From positions 2,700,599-2,764,598 of the forward strand of contig NZ_CP145809.1 in the NCBI RefSeq assembly GCF_038049925.1: a DNA stretch of 64,000 nucleotides, in the 5' to 3' direction. Below are positions 52,448 to 61,273 of the stretch, one piece after another. Numbering within the stretch: position 1 is the stretch's first letter; every line of letters begins with the position of its first letter. The translations under genes and the position numbers were made by a program. A model generated the notes under the pieces. It made no database searches and had not been told where the DNA came from. It saw only the letters and a program-made list of their open reading frames with translations. This stretch comes from Georgenia sp. M64 (GTDB taxonomy: Bacteria > Actinomycetota > Actinomycetes > Actinomycetales > Actinomycetaceae).

Positions 52448-53026
52448 ATGCCGACGTCGACCACCCTCACCACCGCGGACCACGTCGTGCTCGTCGACGA
52501 CGACGGCCGGGCCGTCGGCACCGCCCCGCGGGCGAGCGTGCACGGGCCACAGACACCCCTGCACCTGGCGTTCTCCTGCTACGTCTTCCGGGCCGACGGT
52601 GACCTGCTCATGACCCGGCGGGCGCTGGCCAAGCGGACGTTCCCGGGCGTGTGGACGAACAGCTTCTGCGGGCACCCGCGGTCCGGGGAGCCGATGACCG
52701 TGGCGATCGCCCGCCATGCGCGCTCCGAGCTCGGCCTCAGCCTCACCGACGTCACGTGCGTGCTGCCCGACTTCCGCTACCGGGCGACCGACGCGTCCGG
52801 CGTCGTGGAGAACGAGCTGTGCCCGGTCTACGTCGCCACCGCCCTGCACGCCCCGGTCCCGAACCCCGAGGAGGTCATGGACCTCGCGTGGGTGGCGCCC
52901 GAGTCCCTCGGCCGGGCGGTGGTCTCCGCGCCGTGGGCGCTGAGCCCCTGGACGGTCGAGCAGGTGCGGGCGCTCGCCGAGGCCGACCTCGACGACGTCC
53001 CCGGAGTGACGGAGCTGGCCGGATGA
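52448..53026 (+). CDS. idi: Isopentenyl-diphosphate delta-isomerase, type 1
   Basis: Interconverts IPP and DMAPP, priming isoprenoid synthesis. The 192-residue Nudix-fold protein has the catalytic Cys in TNSFCGHPRSGE and the acidic site in GVVENELCPVY. ATG 52448 is preceded by AGGAGG at 5-nt spacing. It is the first gene of the carotenoid operon and overlaps crtE by 4 bp. Confidence 0.95.
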   Translation: MPTSTTLTTADHVVLVDDDGRAVGTAPRASVHGPQTPLHLAFSCYVFRADGDLLMTRRALAKRTFPGVWTNSFCGHPRSGEPMTVAIARHARSELGLSLTDVTCVLPDFRYRATDASGVVENELCPVYVATALHAPVPNPEEVMDLAWVAPESLGRAVVSAPWALSPWTVEQVRALAEADLDDVPGVTELAG

Positions 53027-54045
53027 ACGCCGTCGACGCCGTCCTCGAGGCCCACCTGCGCCGCGACAGCGGCTCGCTCGGCCCGGAGTACGCCCGGCTC
53101 TGGTCGGCGCTGGGTGACGCCGCCGAGGGCGGCAAGCGGTTCCGGCCCGCGCTCGTGGCGGCGATGTACCGCTCGCTCGGCGGCGCCGACGACGAGCTGG
53201 CCACCCGGGTCGGCGCGGCCGTGGAGCTGCTGCACTGCGCGTTCGTCATCCACGACGACGTCATCGACGGCGACGACACCCGTCGTGGCCGCCCGAACGT
53301 CTCCGGGACGTTCTACGCCGCGGCCCGGCGGGCCGGCGCCGCCGACGGGCCGGCCCGCGGCTACGCCGACACCGCGGGGATCCTGGCGGGCGACCTCGCC
53401 CTCGCCGCCGCGGTGCGCGCCATGGCGACCTGCGGCGCGGCCCCGGCCGTGACCACCCGCCTGCTGGACCTCATGGACGAGGCGTTGCACGTCACCGCGG
53501 CCGGCGAGCTGGCCGACGTCCACCTCTCCCTCGACCTCGCGCCGGTCTCTCTCGGCGAGGTGCTGACCATGGAGGAGCGCAAGACGGCCGTGTACTCCTT
53601 CGAGCTGCCGCTCCAGGCGGGCGCCGTGCTCGCCGGCGCCCCGGAGCCGCTGGTCGCCGGCCTCGCCGAGCTCGGCCGCCTCGTCGGCATCTCCTTCCAG
53701 CTCCTCGACGACCTCCAGGGGGTCTTCGGCGCCGAGGACCTCACGGGGAAGTCCGTCCTGACCGACCTGCGCGAGGGCAAGCACACCCCGCTCATGGCGC
53801 ACGCCCGCACGACCGCCGCCTGGCCGCGGATCGCGGCCTACGTCGGCGACCCGGACCTCGACGAGGCCCACGCGGCCGAGGTCCGTGAGCTCCTCACGAC
53901 GTGCGGCTCGCGCAGCTTCATCGAGGACCTCGCCGACGACTACGTCTCGGCCGCCCTGGGTCTGGCCGCCGACCTCGGGATCTCCGACGACGTCGTCGCG
54001 CACCTCACCGCCCTGACCGACCAGCTCGTCCGGAGGGCAGCATGA
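53023..54045 (+). CDS. crtE: Geranylgeranyl diphosphate synthase
   Basis: A 340-residue trans-prenyl transferase. The first Asp-rich motif DDVID is at 78-82. The second is DDLQGVFG, where the last Asp of the usual DDxxD is Gly, as in other actinobacterial GGPP synthases. GGKRFRPALV near 37 binds IPP. It makes the C20 precursor for the carotenoid. It overlaps idi and crtB by 4 bp each. Confidence 0.93.
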   Translation: MNAVDAVLEAHLRRDSGSLGPEYARLWSALGDAAEGGKRFRPALVAAMYRSLGGADDELATRVGAAVELLHCAFVIHDDVIDGDDTRRGRPNVSGTFYAAARRAGAADGPARGYADTAGILAGDLALAAAVRAMATCGAAPAVTTRLLDLMDEALHVTAAGELADVHLSLDLAPVSLGEVLTMEERKTAVYSFELPLQAGAVLAGAPEPLVAGLAELGRLVGISFQLLDDLQGVFGAEDLTGKSVLTDLREGKHTPLMAHARTTAAWPRIAAYVGDPDLDEAHAAEVRELLTTCGSRSFIEDLADDYVSAALGLAADLGISDDVVAHLTALTDQLVRRAA

Positions 54046-54914
54046 GCCTCGACCACACGACGTCGACACCCGCGCGGGCGATCTACGACGACGTCGCCCG
54101 GCGCAGCGCCGCCGTCGTCATCAGCGCCTACTCCACCTCCTTCGCCTGGGCGTGCCGGCTCCTCGCCGAGCCGGTGCGCACCCACGTGCGCAACGTCTAC
54201 GCCCTGGTCCGCATCGCCGACGAGGTCGTCGACGACCCCGCGGCGGCCGAGGCCGCCCACCGGGGCCACGTCCTGACCGTCCTGGAGGAGGAGACCTACC
54301 AGGCCCTGCGCACCGGCTACAGCACGAACCTCATCGTGCACGCGTTCGCCGGCACCGCCCGCGCCTGCGGCATCGGCCCCGAGCTCCTCACGCCCTTCTT
54401 CGCCTCGATGCGCGCCGACCTCGCCGTCCACGAGCACGACCGCGCCAGCCTGGACACCTACGTCTACGGCTCCGCGGAGGTGGTGGGGCTCATGTGCCTG
54501 CGGGTCTTCCTCACCGACCCGGCGGCGCGGTCCGGCTACGACGAGCTCGCGCCCGGCGCGCGCCGCCTCGGAGCGGCGTTCCAGAAGGTGAACTTCCTGC
54601 GCGACCTCGCCGAGGACCACGACGACCTCGGCCGCACCTACTTCCCCGGCCTGGACCCCGAGCACTTCGCCGACACCCACAAGGACGCGCTCCTGGACGA
54701 CATCGACGCCGACCTCGCAGCGGCCGCGGCCGTGGTCCCGCTGCTGCCGCCGAGCAGCCGCCGGGCCGTGCGCGCGGCGCACGGCCTCTTCGCCGAGCTG
54801 TCCCGGCGTCTGCGCACCACCCCGGCCAGCCGGATCCGCGCCGAGCGGGTGCGGGTCCCCGGGCCGGTCAAGGCCCGCATCCTCCTCGCCTCGCTGCTCG
54901 GGGTGGGGGCGTGA
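54042..54914 (+). CDS. crtB: Phytoene synthase
   Basis: Condenses two GGPP to phytoene. The 290-residue protein has the SSTF-like STSFAWACRLL start, the first Asp-rich motif YALVRIADEVVDD and the second NFLRDLAEDHDDLGRTYFP. All metal-binding Asp residues are present. ATG 54042 overlaps crtE by 4 bp. Confidence 0.95.
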   Translation: MSLDHTTSTPARAIYDDVARRSAAVVISAYSTSFAWACRLLAEPVRTHVRNVYALVRIADEVVDDPAAAEAAHRGHVLTVLEEETYQALRTGYSTNLIVHAFAGTARACGIGPELLTPFFASMRADLAVHEHDRASLDTYVYGSAEVVGLMCLRVFLTDPAARSGYDELAPGARRLGAAFQKVNFLRDLAEDHDDLGRTYFPGLDPEHFADTHKDALLDDIDADLAAAAAVVPLLPPSSRRAVRAAHGLFAELSRRLRTTPASRIRAERVRVPGPVKARILLASLLGVGA

Positions 54915-56608
54915 GCGCCCGCACGGTCCCGGGCGTGCCGAGCGCCGGTGCCGCGCCGGACCGGCCGGCGACCGGTGCCGGCGCCCGGCCGCGCGCCGTC
55001 GTCGTCGGTGGCGGGATCGCCGGTCTGGCCTCCGCCGCCCTCCTGGCCCGCGAGGGGTACGAGGTGGACCTGCTCGAGCAGAACGACGAGCTCGGCGGCC
55101 GGGCGGGGTCCTGGGAGTCCGGCGGCTTCCGGTTCGACACCGGGCCGTCGTGGTACCTCATGCCCGAGGTCTTCGACCACTTCTTCGAGCTGCTCGGCAC
55201 CTCGGCCGCCGAGCAGCTCGACCTCAGCGTCCTGGACCCCGGCTACCGGGTCTTCTTCGAGGACGGCTCCGCCCCCCTCGACATCCGGGCCGACCGGGCC
55301 GCGAACATCGCCACCTTCGAGTCGGTCGAGCCCGGCGCGGGACGCCGCCTCGAGGCCTACCTGGACTCCGCGCGGCAGGCCTACGACCTGGCGGTGCGCC
55401 GGTTCCTCTACACGACGTTCGCCTCGCCGCGGTCGCTGCTGCACCGCGACGTCCTGTCCCGGGCGCCGCACCTGGCCGAGCTCCTGCTCCGGCCGCTCGG
55501 CTCGTTCGTCGCCGCCCGGTTCCAGGACCCGCGCCTGCGCCAGGTGCTCGGCTACCCGGCGGTCTTCCTCGGCTCCTCGCCCGACCGGGCGCCCAGCATG
55601 TATCACCTCATGAGCCACATGGACATCGCCGACGCCGTGCGGTACCCCCAGGGCGGCTTCACCCGCCTCATCGAGGTCGTCGCCGCGCTGGCCGTCCGCG
55701 AGGGCGCGCGCCTGCACACCGGGGCGACGGTCACCGCGATCCTCACCGGCGCCGTCCCCGAGCGGGTGGGGCGACGCCGCGGCCTCGCCGCCGCCGCCCG
55801 CAGTTTGCGCGGGGGGCTCGGCGTGCGCGCCGGGGCGCGCGGGGTGCGCTACCGCACCGCCGACGGTGCGGAGCACACCATCCGGGCCGAGGTCGTCGTC
55901 GCCGCGGCCGACCTCCACCACGTCGAGACCCAGCTCCTCCCCGAGCGCCTGCGGACCTACCCGCAGCGCTGGTGGGACCGCCGGACCTCGGGCCCGGGCG
56001 CCGTCCTGCTCTACCTCGGCGTGCGCGGCAGCCTGCCCGAGCTCCCCCACCACTCGCTGTTCTTCACCACCGACTGGCAGAGCAACTTCGACGCCATCTT
56101 CGGCCGCTCCCCCCGGGTGCCGGACCCCGCGTCGTCGTACGTCTGCAAGCCGTCCCAGACCGACCCGACGGTCGCCCCGCCCGGCACGGAGAACCTCTTC
56201 GTCCTCGTGCCGGTCCCGGCCGACGTCACCCTGGGGCGCGGCGGCGTCGACGGCGCCGGCGACCCCGCCGTCGAGCGGATCGCCGACGCGGCCATCGACC
56301 AGATCGCCGCCTGGGCGGGCATCGAGGACCTGCACGAGCGCGTCGTCGTACGCCGCACGGTCGGGCCGGCGGACTTCGCCGCGGAGCTCAACGCCTGGTC
56401 GGGCGGGGTGCTCGGGCCCGCGCACACGCTCCGCCAGAGCGCCTTCCTGCGGGGGTCCAACGCCTCGCGCCGGGTGGCGGGGCTGTACTACGCCGGGTCG
56501 AGCACGATTCCCGGGATCGGGCTGCCGATGTGCCTCATCAGCGCCGAGATCATGCTGAAGCGGCTGCGTCACGACCACTCCACCGAGCCCCTGGCGGTCC
56601 CGCTGTGA
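54911..56608 (+). CDS. crtI: Phytoene desaturase
   Basis: A 565-residue FAD-dependent desaturase that converts phytoene to lycopene. The N-terminal dinucleotide motif VVVGGGIAGLASAALLAREG is preceded by a 25-residue Ala/Pro tail. GGRAGSWESGGFRFDTGPS and the C-terminal FAD motif YYAGSSTIPGIGLPMCLIS are diagnostic. An Arg-rich insert (about 281-305, RRRGLAAAARSLRGG) is longer than in standard CrtI. GTG 54911 overlaps crtB by 4 bp. Confidence 0.95.
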   Translation: MSARTVPGVPSAGAAPDRPATGAGARPRAVVVGGGIAGLASAALLAREGYEVDLLEQNDELGGRAGSWESGGFRFDTGPSWYLMPEVFDHFFELLGTSAAEQLDLSVLDPGYRVFFEDGSAPLDIRADRAANIATFESVEPGAGRRLEAYLDSARQAYDLAVRRFLYTTFASPRSLLHRDVLSRAPHLAELLLRPLGSFVAARFQDPRLRQVLGYPAVFLGSSPDRAPSMYHLMSHMDIADAVRYPQGGFTRLIEVVAALAVREGARLHTGATVTAILTGAVPERVGRRRGLAAAARSLRGGLGVRAGARGVRYRTADGAEHTIRAEVVVAAADLHHVETQLLPERLRTYPQRWWDRRTSGPGAVLLYLGVRGSLPELPHHSLFFTTDWQSNFDAIFGRSPRVPDPASSYVCKPSQTDPTVAPPGTENLFVLVPVPADVTLGRGGVDGAGDPAVERIADAAIDQIAAWAGIEDLHERVVVRRTVGPADFAAELNAWSGGVLGPAHTLRQSAFLRGSNASRRVAGLYYAGSSTIPGIGLPMCLISAEIMLKRLRHDHSTEPLAVPL

Positions 56609-56946
56609 CGGGGTGGGAGTACCTGCTCGCCCTGGCCGTCTCGCTGGCGTCGATGGTGGTCATGGACCGCCGGTGGCGCCTCGTCCTGTGGCACCGGCCC
56701 CGCCGGGCGGCGGGGGTGCTCCTCGCCGGCGTGGCGTTCTTCCTCCTGTGGGACCTCACCGCGATCGCCCTCGGCTTCTTCGAGCGCGGCCAGTCGGCGG
56801 CGATGACCGGGATCGAGCTGCTGCCCGAGCTGCCGCTCGAGGAGCTGTTCTTCATCAGCTTCCTGTGCTACCTGACCCTGGTGCTGCACGCCCTCGCGCT
56901 GCGCCTGCTCCCGGCGCCCGCCGCCCGGCAGGGGGCGCAGCGATGA
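56605..56946 (+). CDS. crtYe: C50 carotenoid epsilon-cyclase subunit CrtYe
   Basis: A 113-residue membrane protein with three helices, of the lycopene-cyclase-domain family. It includes WDLTAIALGFFERGQSAAMTG and LPELPLEELFFISFL, with the conserved P-E-E-F motif (PLEELFF). It works as a heterodimer with CrtYf to cyclise C50 carotenoid ends. GTG 56605 overlaps crtI by 4 bp. Confidence 0.9.
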   Translation: MTGWEYLLALAVSLASMVVMDRRWRLVLWHRPRRAAGVLLAGVAFFLLWDLTAIALGFFERGQSAAMTGIELLPELPLEELFFISFLCYLTLVLHALALRLLPAPAARQGAQR

Positions 56947-57326
56947 CCTACCTCGGCCTGGGTCTGCTGTTCGTCGCCGTGGCCGTCGCGGTCCTGGTCG
57001 TGGCCTGGTGGACGGTGCGGCCGTCGCGGCGGTGGTGGCTCGCCACGGTGGTCACGGTCGTGGCGCTCGTGGTGCTCACCGTCGTGTTCGACTCCGTCAT
57101 GATCGCCGCGGACCTCTTCCGGTTCGACGAGGCCGCGCTGACCGGCCTGCGCCTCGGCCTGGCGCCCGTGGAGGACCTGGCCTGGCCGGTGGCCGCCGGG
57201 CTCGGTCTGCCCGCGCTGGTGGCCCTGCGGGCCGGCCGGTCGGCGGCGACGTCGGCGGCCTCGGTCGGTCAGGCCACCGCGACCAACCGGACCACCGCGG
57301 CGGAAGCGACCGGGAGGGAGGCATGA
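56943..57326 (+). CDS. crtYf: C50 carotenoid epsilon-cyclase subunit CrtYf
   Basis: A 127-residue membrane protein with three helices, the partner of CrtYe. VTVVFDSVMIAADLFRFDEA and LRLGLAPVEDLAWP match the second half of the heterodimeric cyclase. The last 25 residues are Ala/Thr-rich and variable. It overlaps both neighbours by 4 bp. Confidence 0.88.
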   Translation: MTYLGLGLLFVAVAVAVLVVAWWTVRPSRRWWLATVVTVVALVVLTVVFDSVMIAADLFRFDEAALTGLRLGLAPVEDLAWPVAAGLGLPALVALRAGRSAATSAASVGQATATNRTTAAEATGREA

Positions 57327-58213
57327 GCGTGTCGCAGACAGGCGGCGTGAGCGCGGCCCTGCGCCAGGTCGTCGGCTCCTCCCGACCCGTCAGCTGGATC
57401 AACACCGCGTACCCCTTCGCGGCGGCGTACCTCCTGGCGGGCGGCGGCGTCGACGTCGCCCTCGTCGTGGGCACCCTGTACTTCCTCGTCCCGTACAACC
57501 TGCTGATGTACGGCATCAACGACGTCTTCGACTTCGAGTCCGACCTGCGCAACCCGCGCAAGGGCGGCATCGAGGGCATCGTCCTGGCGCGACGGTGGCA
57601 CCGGGTCACCCTCTGGTCGGCGGTGCTGAGCAACCTGCCCTTCCTCGTCGCCCTCCTCCTCATGGGCACGGCGACGTCGGCGCTCGTGCTCGCGGTGAGC
57701 GTCTTCGCCGTGGTGGCGTACTCGGCACCCGGCCTGCGCTTCAAGGAGCGGCCCGTCCTGGACTCGGCCACCTCGGCGACGCACTTCGTCAGCCCGGCGG
57801 TCTTCGGGCTCGCCCTGGCCGGGGCCGCACCGACCGGGGCGGCGGTGGCGGCGATGGTCGCCTTCTTCCTCTGGGGCATGGCCTCCCAGGGCTTCGGCGC
57901 CGTCCAGGACGTCGTGGCGGACCGGTCCGCGGGCATCGGCTCGATCGCCACCTGGCTGGGCGCGGCCCGCACGGTCCGGCTGGCGATGGCGCTGTACGTC
58001 CTCGCCGGCGTGGTGGTCCTGGCCACCGGATTCCCCGGGGCGCTGGCCGGACTGCTCGTCGTGCCCTACGTCGTCAGCGTCGCCCCCTACCGGTCGCTGG
58101 TGGACGAGGACTGCGAGCGGGCGAACGGCGGCTGGCGCCGGTTCCTCTGGCTCAACATGGTGACGGGGTTCCTGCTCACCCAGCTGTTCATCTGGATCGC
58201 GCTGCGAGGCTGA
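57323..58213 (+). CDS. crtEb: Lycopene elongase (UbiA-type prenyltransferase)
   Basis: A 296-residue membrane prenyltransferase that adds two C5 units to lycopene to give a C50 carotenoid. The Mg-prenyl-diphosphate motif is NDVFDFESD near 67-75, with a second acidic motif QDVVADRSAGIGSIATWLG. About eight helices are predicted. It is the last gene of the crt operon; a strong bidirectional hairpin follows. Confidence 0.93.
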   Translation: MSVSQTGGVSAALRQVVGSSRPVSWINTAYPFAAAYLLAGGGVDVALVVGTLYFLVPYNLLMYGINDVFDFESDLRNPRKGGIEGIVLARRWHRVTLWSAVLSNLPFLVALLLMGTATSALVLAVSVFAVVAYSAPGLRFKERPVLDSATSATHFVSPAVFGLALAGAAPTGAAVAAMVAFFLWGMASQGFGAVQDVVADRSAGIGSIATWLGAARTVRLAMALYVLAGVVVLATGFPGALAGLLVVPYVVSVAPYRSLVDEDCERANGGWRRFLWLNMVTGFLLTQLFIWIALRG

Positions 58214-58235
58214 CCCGGCGCGTGCCCTGCGCGCC

Positions 58236-58260
58236 GAGCGGCGCCCGCCGGGCGCCGCTC
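58236..58260. terminator. Bidirectional terminator between crtEb and recG
   Basis: A perfect 12-bp inverted repeat (58236-58247 and 58249-58260, arm GAGCGGCGCCCG) lies between the convergent genes. Outer arms GCGTGCCC (about 58220) and GGGCACGC (about 58271) extend the structure. Confidence 0.7.
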
Positions 58261-58294
58261 CGGGCAGGCTCGGGCACGCCCGGTCGTGGCGTCG

Positions 58295-60607
58295 CTACGC
58301 CCGCTCGAGGTAGGCGGCGGTCTCCTCGTCGACGTGCCGGGCCAGCACCTCGGCGAGATCGGTGTGCGCGGCGAGCTCCGGGTCGGCCGCGACGACCGCA
58401 CGCGCGGCCGCCCGGGCGGCGTCGATGATCTCGGCGTCCTTGGTCACGCGGAGCAGACGCAAGGAGGTGCCCCGCCCGGACTGGGCCGCGCCGAGGACGT
58501 CGCCCTCCCGCCGCATCTCGAGGTCCAGCTCCGCGAGGCGGAAGCCGTCCGCCGTCGCCGCGAACGCCTCGACCCGGGCGAAGGCGGGGCTGCCGGGCGC
58601 GGCCGCGGTGACCGCCATGCACACCCCCGGCCGGTCACCGCGGCCGATCCGGCCGCGCAGCTGGTGCAGCTGGGACAGGCCGAACCGTTCGGCGTCGAGG
58701 ACGACCATGACGGTGGCGTCGGGGACGTCGACCCCGACCTCGATGACGGTGGTGGACACCAGCACCGGGGTCTCGCCGGTGGCGAAGGCGCGCATCGCGG
58801 CGTCCTTCTCCTCCCCGCTCAGGCGCCCGTGCATCTGCCCGACGGCGACCCCCGCCAGCGCCGGGACGGCGCGGAGCAGCTCGGTGACCTCCTCGACCGA
58901 CGCCAGCGGCGGCCCCGCCGGCTTGGCGGCGTCGAGCAGGTCGGCCGGCACGTCGTCCGGGTCGCCGTCGGCCACGAGGGCCGCGTCGTCCGCCGCGTCG
59001 ATCCGCGGGCACACGACGTAGGCGCGACCACCGCCGTCGACCTCCTCGCGGATGCGCTCCCACATGCGCCCGACCCACCGCTCGTTGCCGGCGGGCACGA
59101 CGGAGGTGCTCACCCCGGCCCGGCCGGCGGGCAGCTCGCGCAGCGTGGAGGTCTCGAGGTCCCCGAAGCTCGTCATGGCCACCGTCCGGGGGATCGGCGT
59201 GGCGGTCATGACGAGCAGGTGCGGGCTCACCCGGGCCTTCGCCCGCAGGGCGTCGCGCTGCTCCACCCCGAAACGGTGCTGCTCGTCGACCACGACGAGG
59301 CCGAGGTCGGCGAGCTGGACCACGTCACCGAGGAGGGCGTGCGTGCCCACGACGATGCCCGCCTCCCCGGACGCGGCGGCGGCGAGCGCCTTGCGCCGGG
59401 CGGCCGCGCCCATCGACCCGGTCAGCAGCACGACGCGGGTGCCCTCCTCCGCGCCGCCGAGCATCCCGCCCTCCGCCAGCGGCCCGAGCAGCCCGGTGAT
59501 GGAGCGGTGGTGCTGGTGGGCCAGGACCTCGGTCGGCGCGAGCAGGGCCGCCTGCCCGCCGGTGTCGACCACCTGGAGCATCGCCCGCAGGGCCACGACG
59601 GTCTTGCCCGAGCCCACCTCGCCCTGGAGGAGCCGCTGCATGGGCACCGGGCGGGCCAGCTCCTCGGCGACGACGTCCCCCACCTCGCGCTGCCCGGCGG
59701 TCAGGGTGAAGGGCAGGCGCGCCTCGAAGGCCTCACGGATCCCGCCGGCGCGCGGCGGCCGGGCCGTCGCCGGCTCGGCGAGCGCCGCGGCCCGTCGGCG
59801 CGCCAGCGCCGTCTGCAGGACGAACGCCTCCTCGTGACGCATGCGGTCCTGCGCGCGACGCCACTCCCCCTCGCTGTGCGGCAGGTGGATCGAGCGGAAC
59901 GCCTCGAGGGCCCCCGGCAGGCCGTGCTCGCGGCGGTACTGCTCGGGCAGCGGCTCGGGCACGTCCTCGGGACGCTGCGGCCGCAGGACGGTCTGCACGG
60001 CGTCGGCGACCTTCCAGGAGGGCATCTCCGCGCTGGCCGGGTAGATCGGGATCGGCCAGTCCATGCTCTCCATCGCCGCGGCCTCGTCGTCGACGTCGCG
60101 GAAGGTCCGGTAGTCCGGGTGCGTGAGCTGCCGGGTACCGCGGTAGTCGCTCACCGTGCCGGTGAACATCCCGCTCTCCCCGGGCCGGAGCCGGCCCTCG
60201 TGGTACTTCACCGTGCCGAGGTTCTTGCCGAAGAACGTCAGGGTGAGCTCGTTCGTCCCGTCCGTGATGATCGAGGTGAGGATCGCCCCGGGCCGGTTCT
60301 GCATGCGTCGCGCCGAGGTCCGGGCCACCTGGGCGATGACCGTGACGTGCTCGCCGACGGCGAGGCTCCGCAGGTCGGACAGGCGTCCCCGGTCGCCGTA
60401 GCGACGCGGGTAGTGACGGAGGATGTCCTCCTCCGTGCGCAGGCCGATCTTGTCCAGCGCCTTGGCGGTGCGCTCGCCGAGGAGGTCCTTCAGCGACCGT
60501 CCGAGGCGGAAGCGCACGTCGCCGGCGACGGCGGGGTCGTGGCGGACCCCGCGCGCGAGCGGTGCGCCCGCGCGCGCCCCGCCGGTGCTCACGTGGTCGG
60601 TGCTCAC
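58295..60607 (-). CDS. recG: ATP-dependent DNA helicase RecG
   Basis: A branch-migration helicase for stalled forks and recombination intermediates. About 770 residues: an N-terminal wedge/OB domain (HYPRRYGDRGRLSDLRSL), helicase domain 1 with Walker A GEVGSGKTVVAL and DEQHRFG, domain 2 with GRLSGEEKDAAM, VSTTVIEVGVDVP and QLRGRIGRGD. The start is uncertain: GTG 60607 is used, but GTG 60592 or 60637 is in frame, and a 15-bp duplication makes two GTGAGCACCG copies here. Confidence 0.95.
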   Translation of the reverse strand: MSTDHVSTGGARAGAPLARGVRHDPAVAGDVRFRLGRSLKDLLGERTAKALDKIGLRTEEDILRHYPRRYGDRGRLSDLRSLAVGEHVTVIAQVARTSARRMQNRPGAILTSIITDGTNELTLTFFGKNLGTVKYHEGRLRPGESGMFTGTVSDYRGTRQLTHPDYRTFRDVDDEAAAMESMDWPIPIYPASAEMPSWKVADAVQTVLRPQRPEDVPEPLPEQYRREHGLPGALEAFRSIHLPHSEGEWRRAQDRMRHEEAFVLQTALARRRAAALAEPATARPPRAGGIREAFEARLPFTLTAGQREVGDVVAEELARPVPMQRLLQGEVGSGKTVVALRAMLQVVDTGGQAALLAPTEVLAHQHHRSITGLLGPLAEGGMLGGAEEGTRVVLLTGSMGAAARRKALAAAASGEAGIVVGTHALLGDVVQLADLGLVVVDEQHRFGVEQRDALRAKARVSPHLLVMTATPIPRTVAMTSFGDLETSTLRELPAGRAGVSTSVVPAGNERWVGRMWERIREEVDGGGRAYVVCPRIDAADDAALVADGDPDDVPADLLDAAKPAGPPLASVEEVTELLRAVPALAGVAVGQMHGRLSGEEKDAAMRAFATGETPVLVSTTVIEVGVDVPDATVMVVLDAERFGLSQLHQLRGRIGRGDRPGVCMAVTAAAPGSPAFARVEAFAATADGFRLAELDLEMRREGDVLGAAQSGRGTSLRLLRVTKDAEIIDAARAAARAVVAADPELAAHTDLAEVLARHVDEETAAYLERA

Positions 60608-60687
60608 GTGTGGCAGGTTAGCCGGTGGCACCGACACGACGCCGTCGGCCTGTGGTCGACGCCACCGGCCGCCGCACCCGGCACCGT

Positions 60688-60717
60688 TTGGGGCCCCGGC
60701 CCGTGGTCGGGTACTCT
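60688..60717 (+). promoter_or_regulatory. Promoter of rpmB
   Basis: -35 TTGGGG (60688-60693), 18-bp spacer, -10 TACTCT (60712-60717). The leader to the start codon is about 100 nt. Confidence 0.45.
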
Positions 60718-60823
60718 TGCCAGGTTGCCCGCGACCTCAGGCCTGCGCCTGCCCGCCGGGCTCACCGACCATCGCGTACGGCCGCCCCGGCCGCGCGTCA
60801 GCGAGAAGATCAGGAGAACGACC

Positions 60824-61015
60824 GTGGCTGCCACCTGCGACGTCTGCGGCAAGCGCCCCAGCTTCGGCAAGAGCGTCTCGCACTCCCACGTGCGGACCAG
60901 CCGCCGTTGGAACCCCAACATCCAGCGCGTGCGCGCCCTCGTCAACGGCGCGCCGAAGCGCGTGAACGTGTGCACCTCGTGCCTCAAGGCCGACAAGGTC
61001 ACCCGCGCCGTCTGA
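60824..61015 (+). CDS. rpmB: 50S ribosomal protein L28
   Basis: A 63-residue L28: AATCDVCGKRPSFGKSVSHS and TSRRWNPNIQRV. It keeps both cysteine pairs (CDVC and CTSC), so it is the zinc-ribbon form. GTG 60824 is preceded by AGGAGA. It lies alone, divergent from recG, which is the common arrangement. Confidence 0.96.
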   Translation: MAATCDVCGKRPSFGKSVSHSHVRTSRRWNPNIQRVRALVNGAPKRVNVCTSCLKADKVTRAV

Positions 61016-61030
61016 CACCGACGCGCCACC

Positions 61031-61061
61031 AGGGCCGCCACCCGCGAGGGTGCGCGGCCCT
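61031..61061 (+). terminator. Terminator of rpmB
   Basis: AGGGCCGC (61031-61038) pairs with GCGGCCCT (61054-61061), with an inner CACCC/GGGTG pairing. It begins 15 nt after the rpmB stop and is followed by TTCGTG. Confidence 0.65.
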
Positions 61062-61105
61062 TCGTGCGTCACCGCCGCGGCGCCGAGCCAGGCGGCTCCG
61101 CCGCA

Positions 61106-61171
61106 CCCCTGAGCCCGGCCCGCCGAACCCCTGCGCCCTGCCCGCCGAACCCCTGAGCCCGGCCCGCACGG
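61106..61171. repeat. Three tandem 22-bp repeats
   Basis: Units at 61106-61127, 61128-61149 and 61150-61171 share CCCCTG at the start and GCCCGC near the end. They lie in the non-coding gap between rpmB and the large secreted protein gene. Confidence 0.75.
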
Positions 61172-61273
61172 CCGAGCGCGACGGGGCCGTGCAATCCCTG
61201 GGCCCTGCCCGGCCGTACCACCGGGCACGACGTTCGTGCACGACGGTGTGCACGCGGGAGGCGGGCGGGCACC

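Noticed and set aside
58286-60800. Long plus-strand frame opposite recG that runs into rpmB
   Set aside because: Only the last 64 codons are L28; the rest is the shadow of recG.
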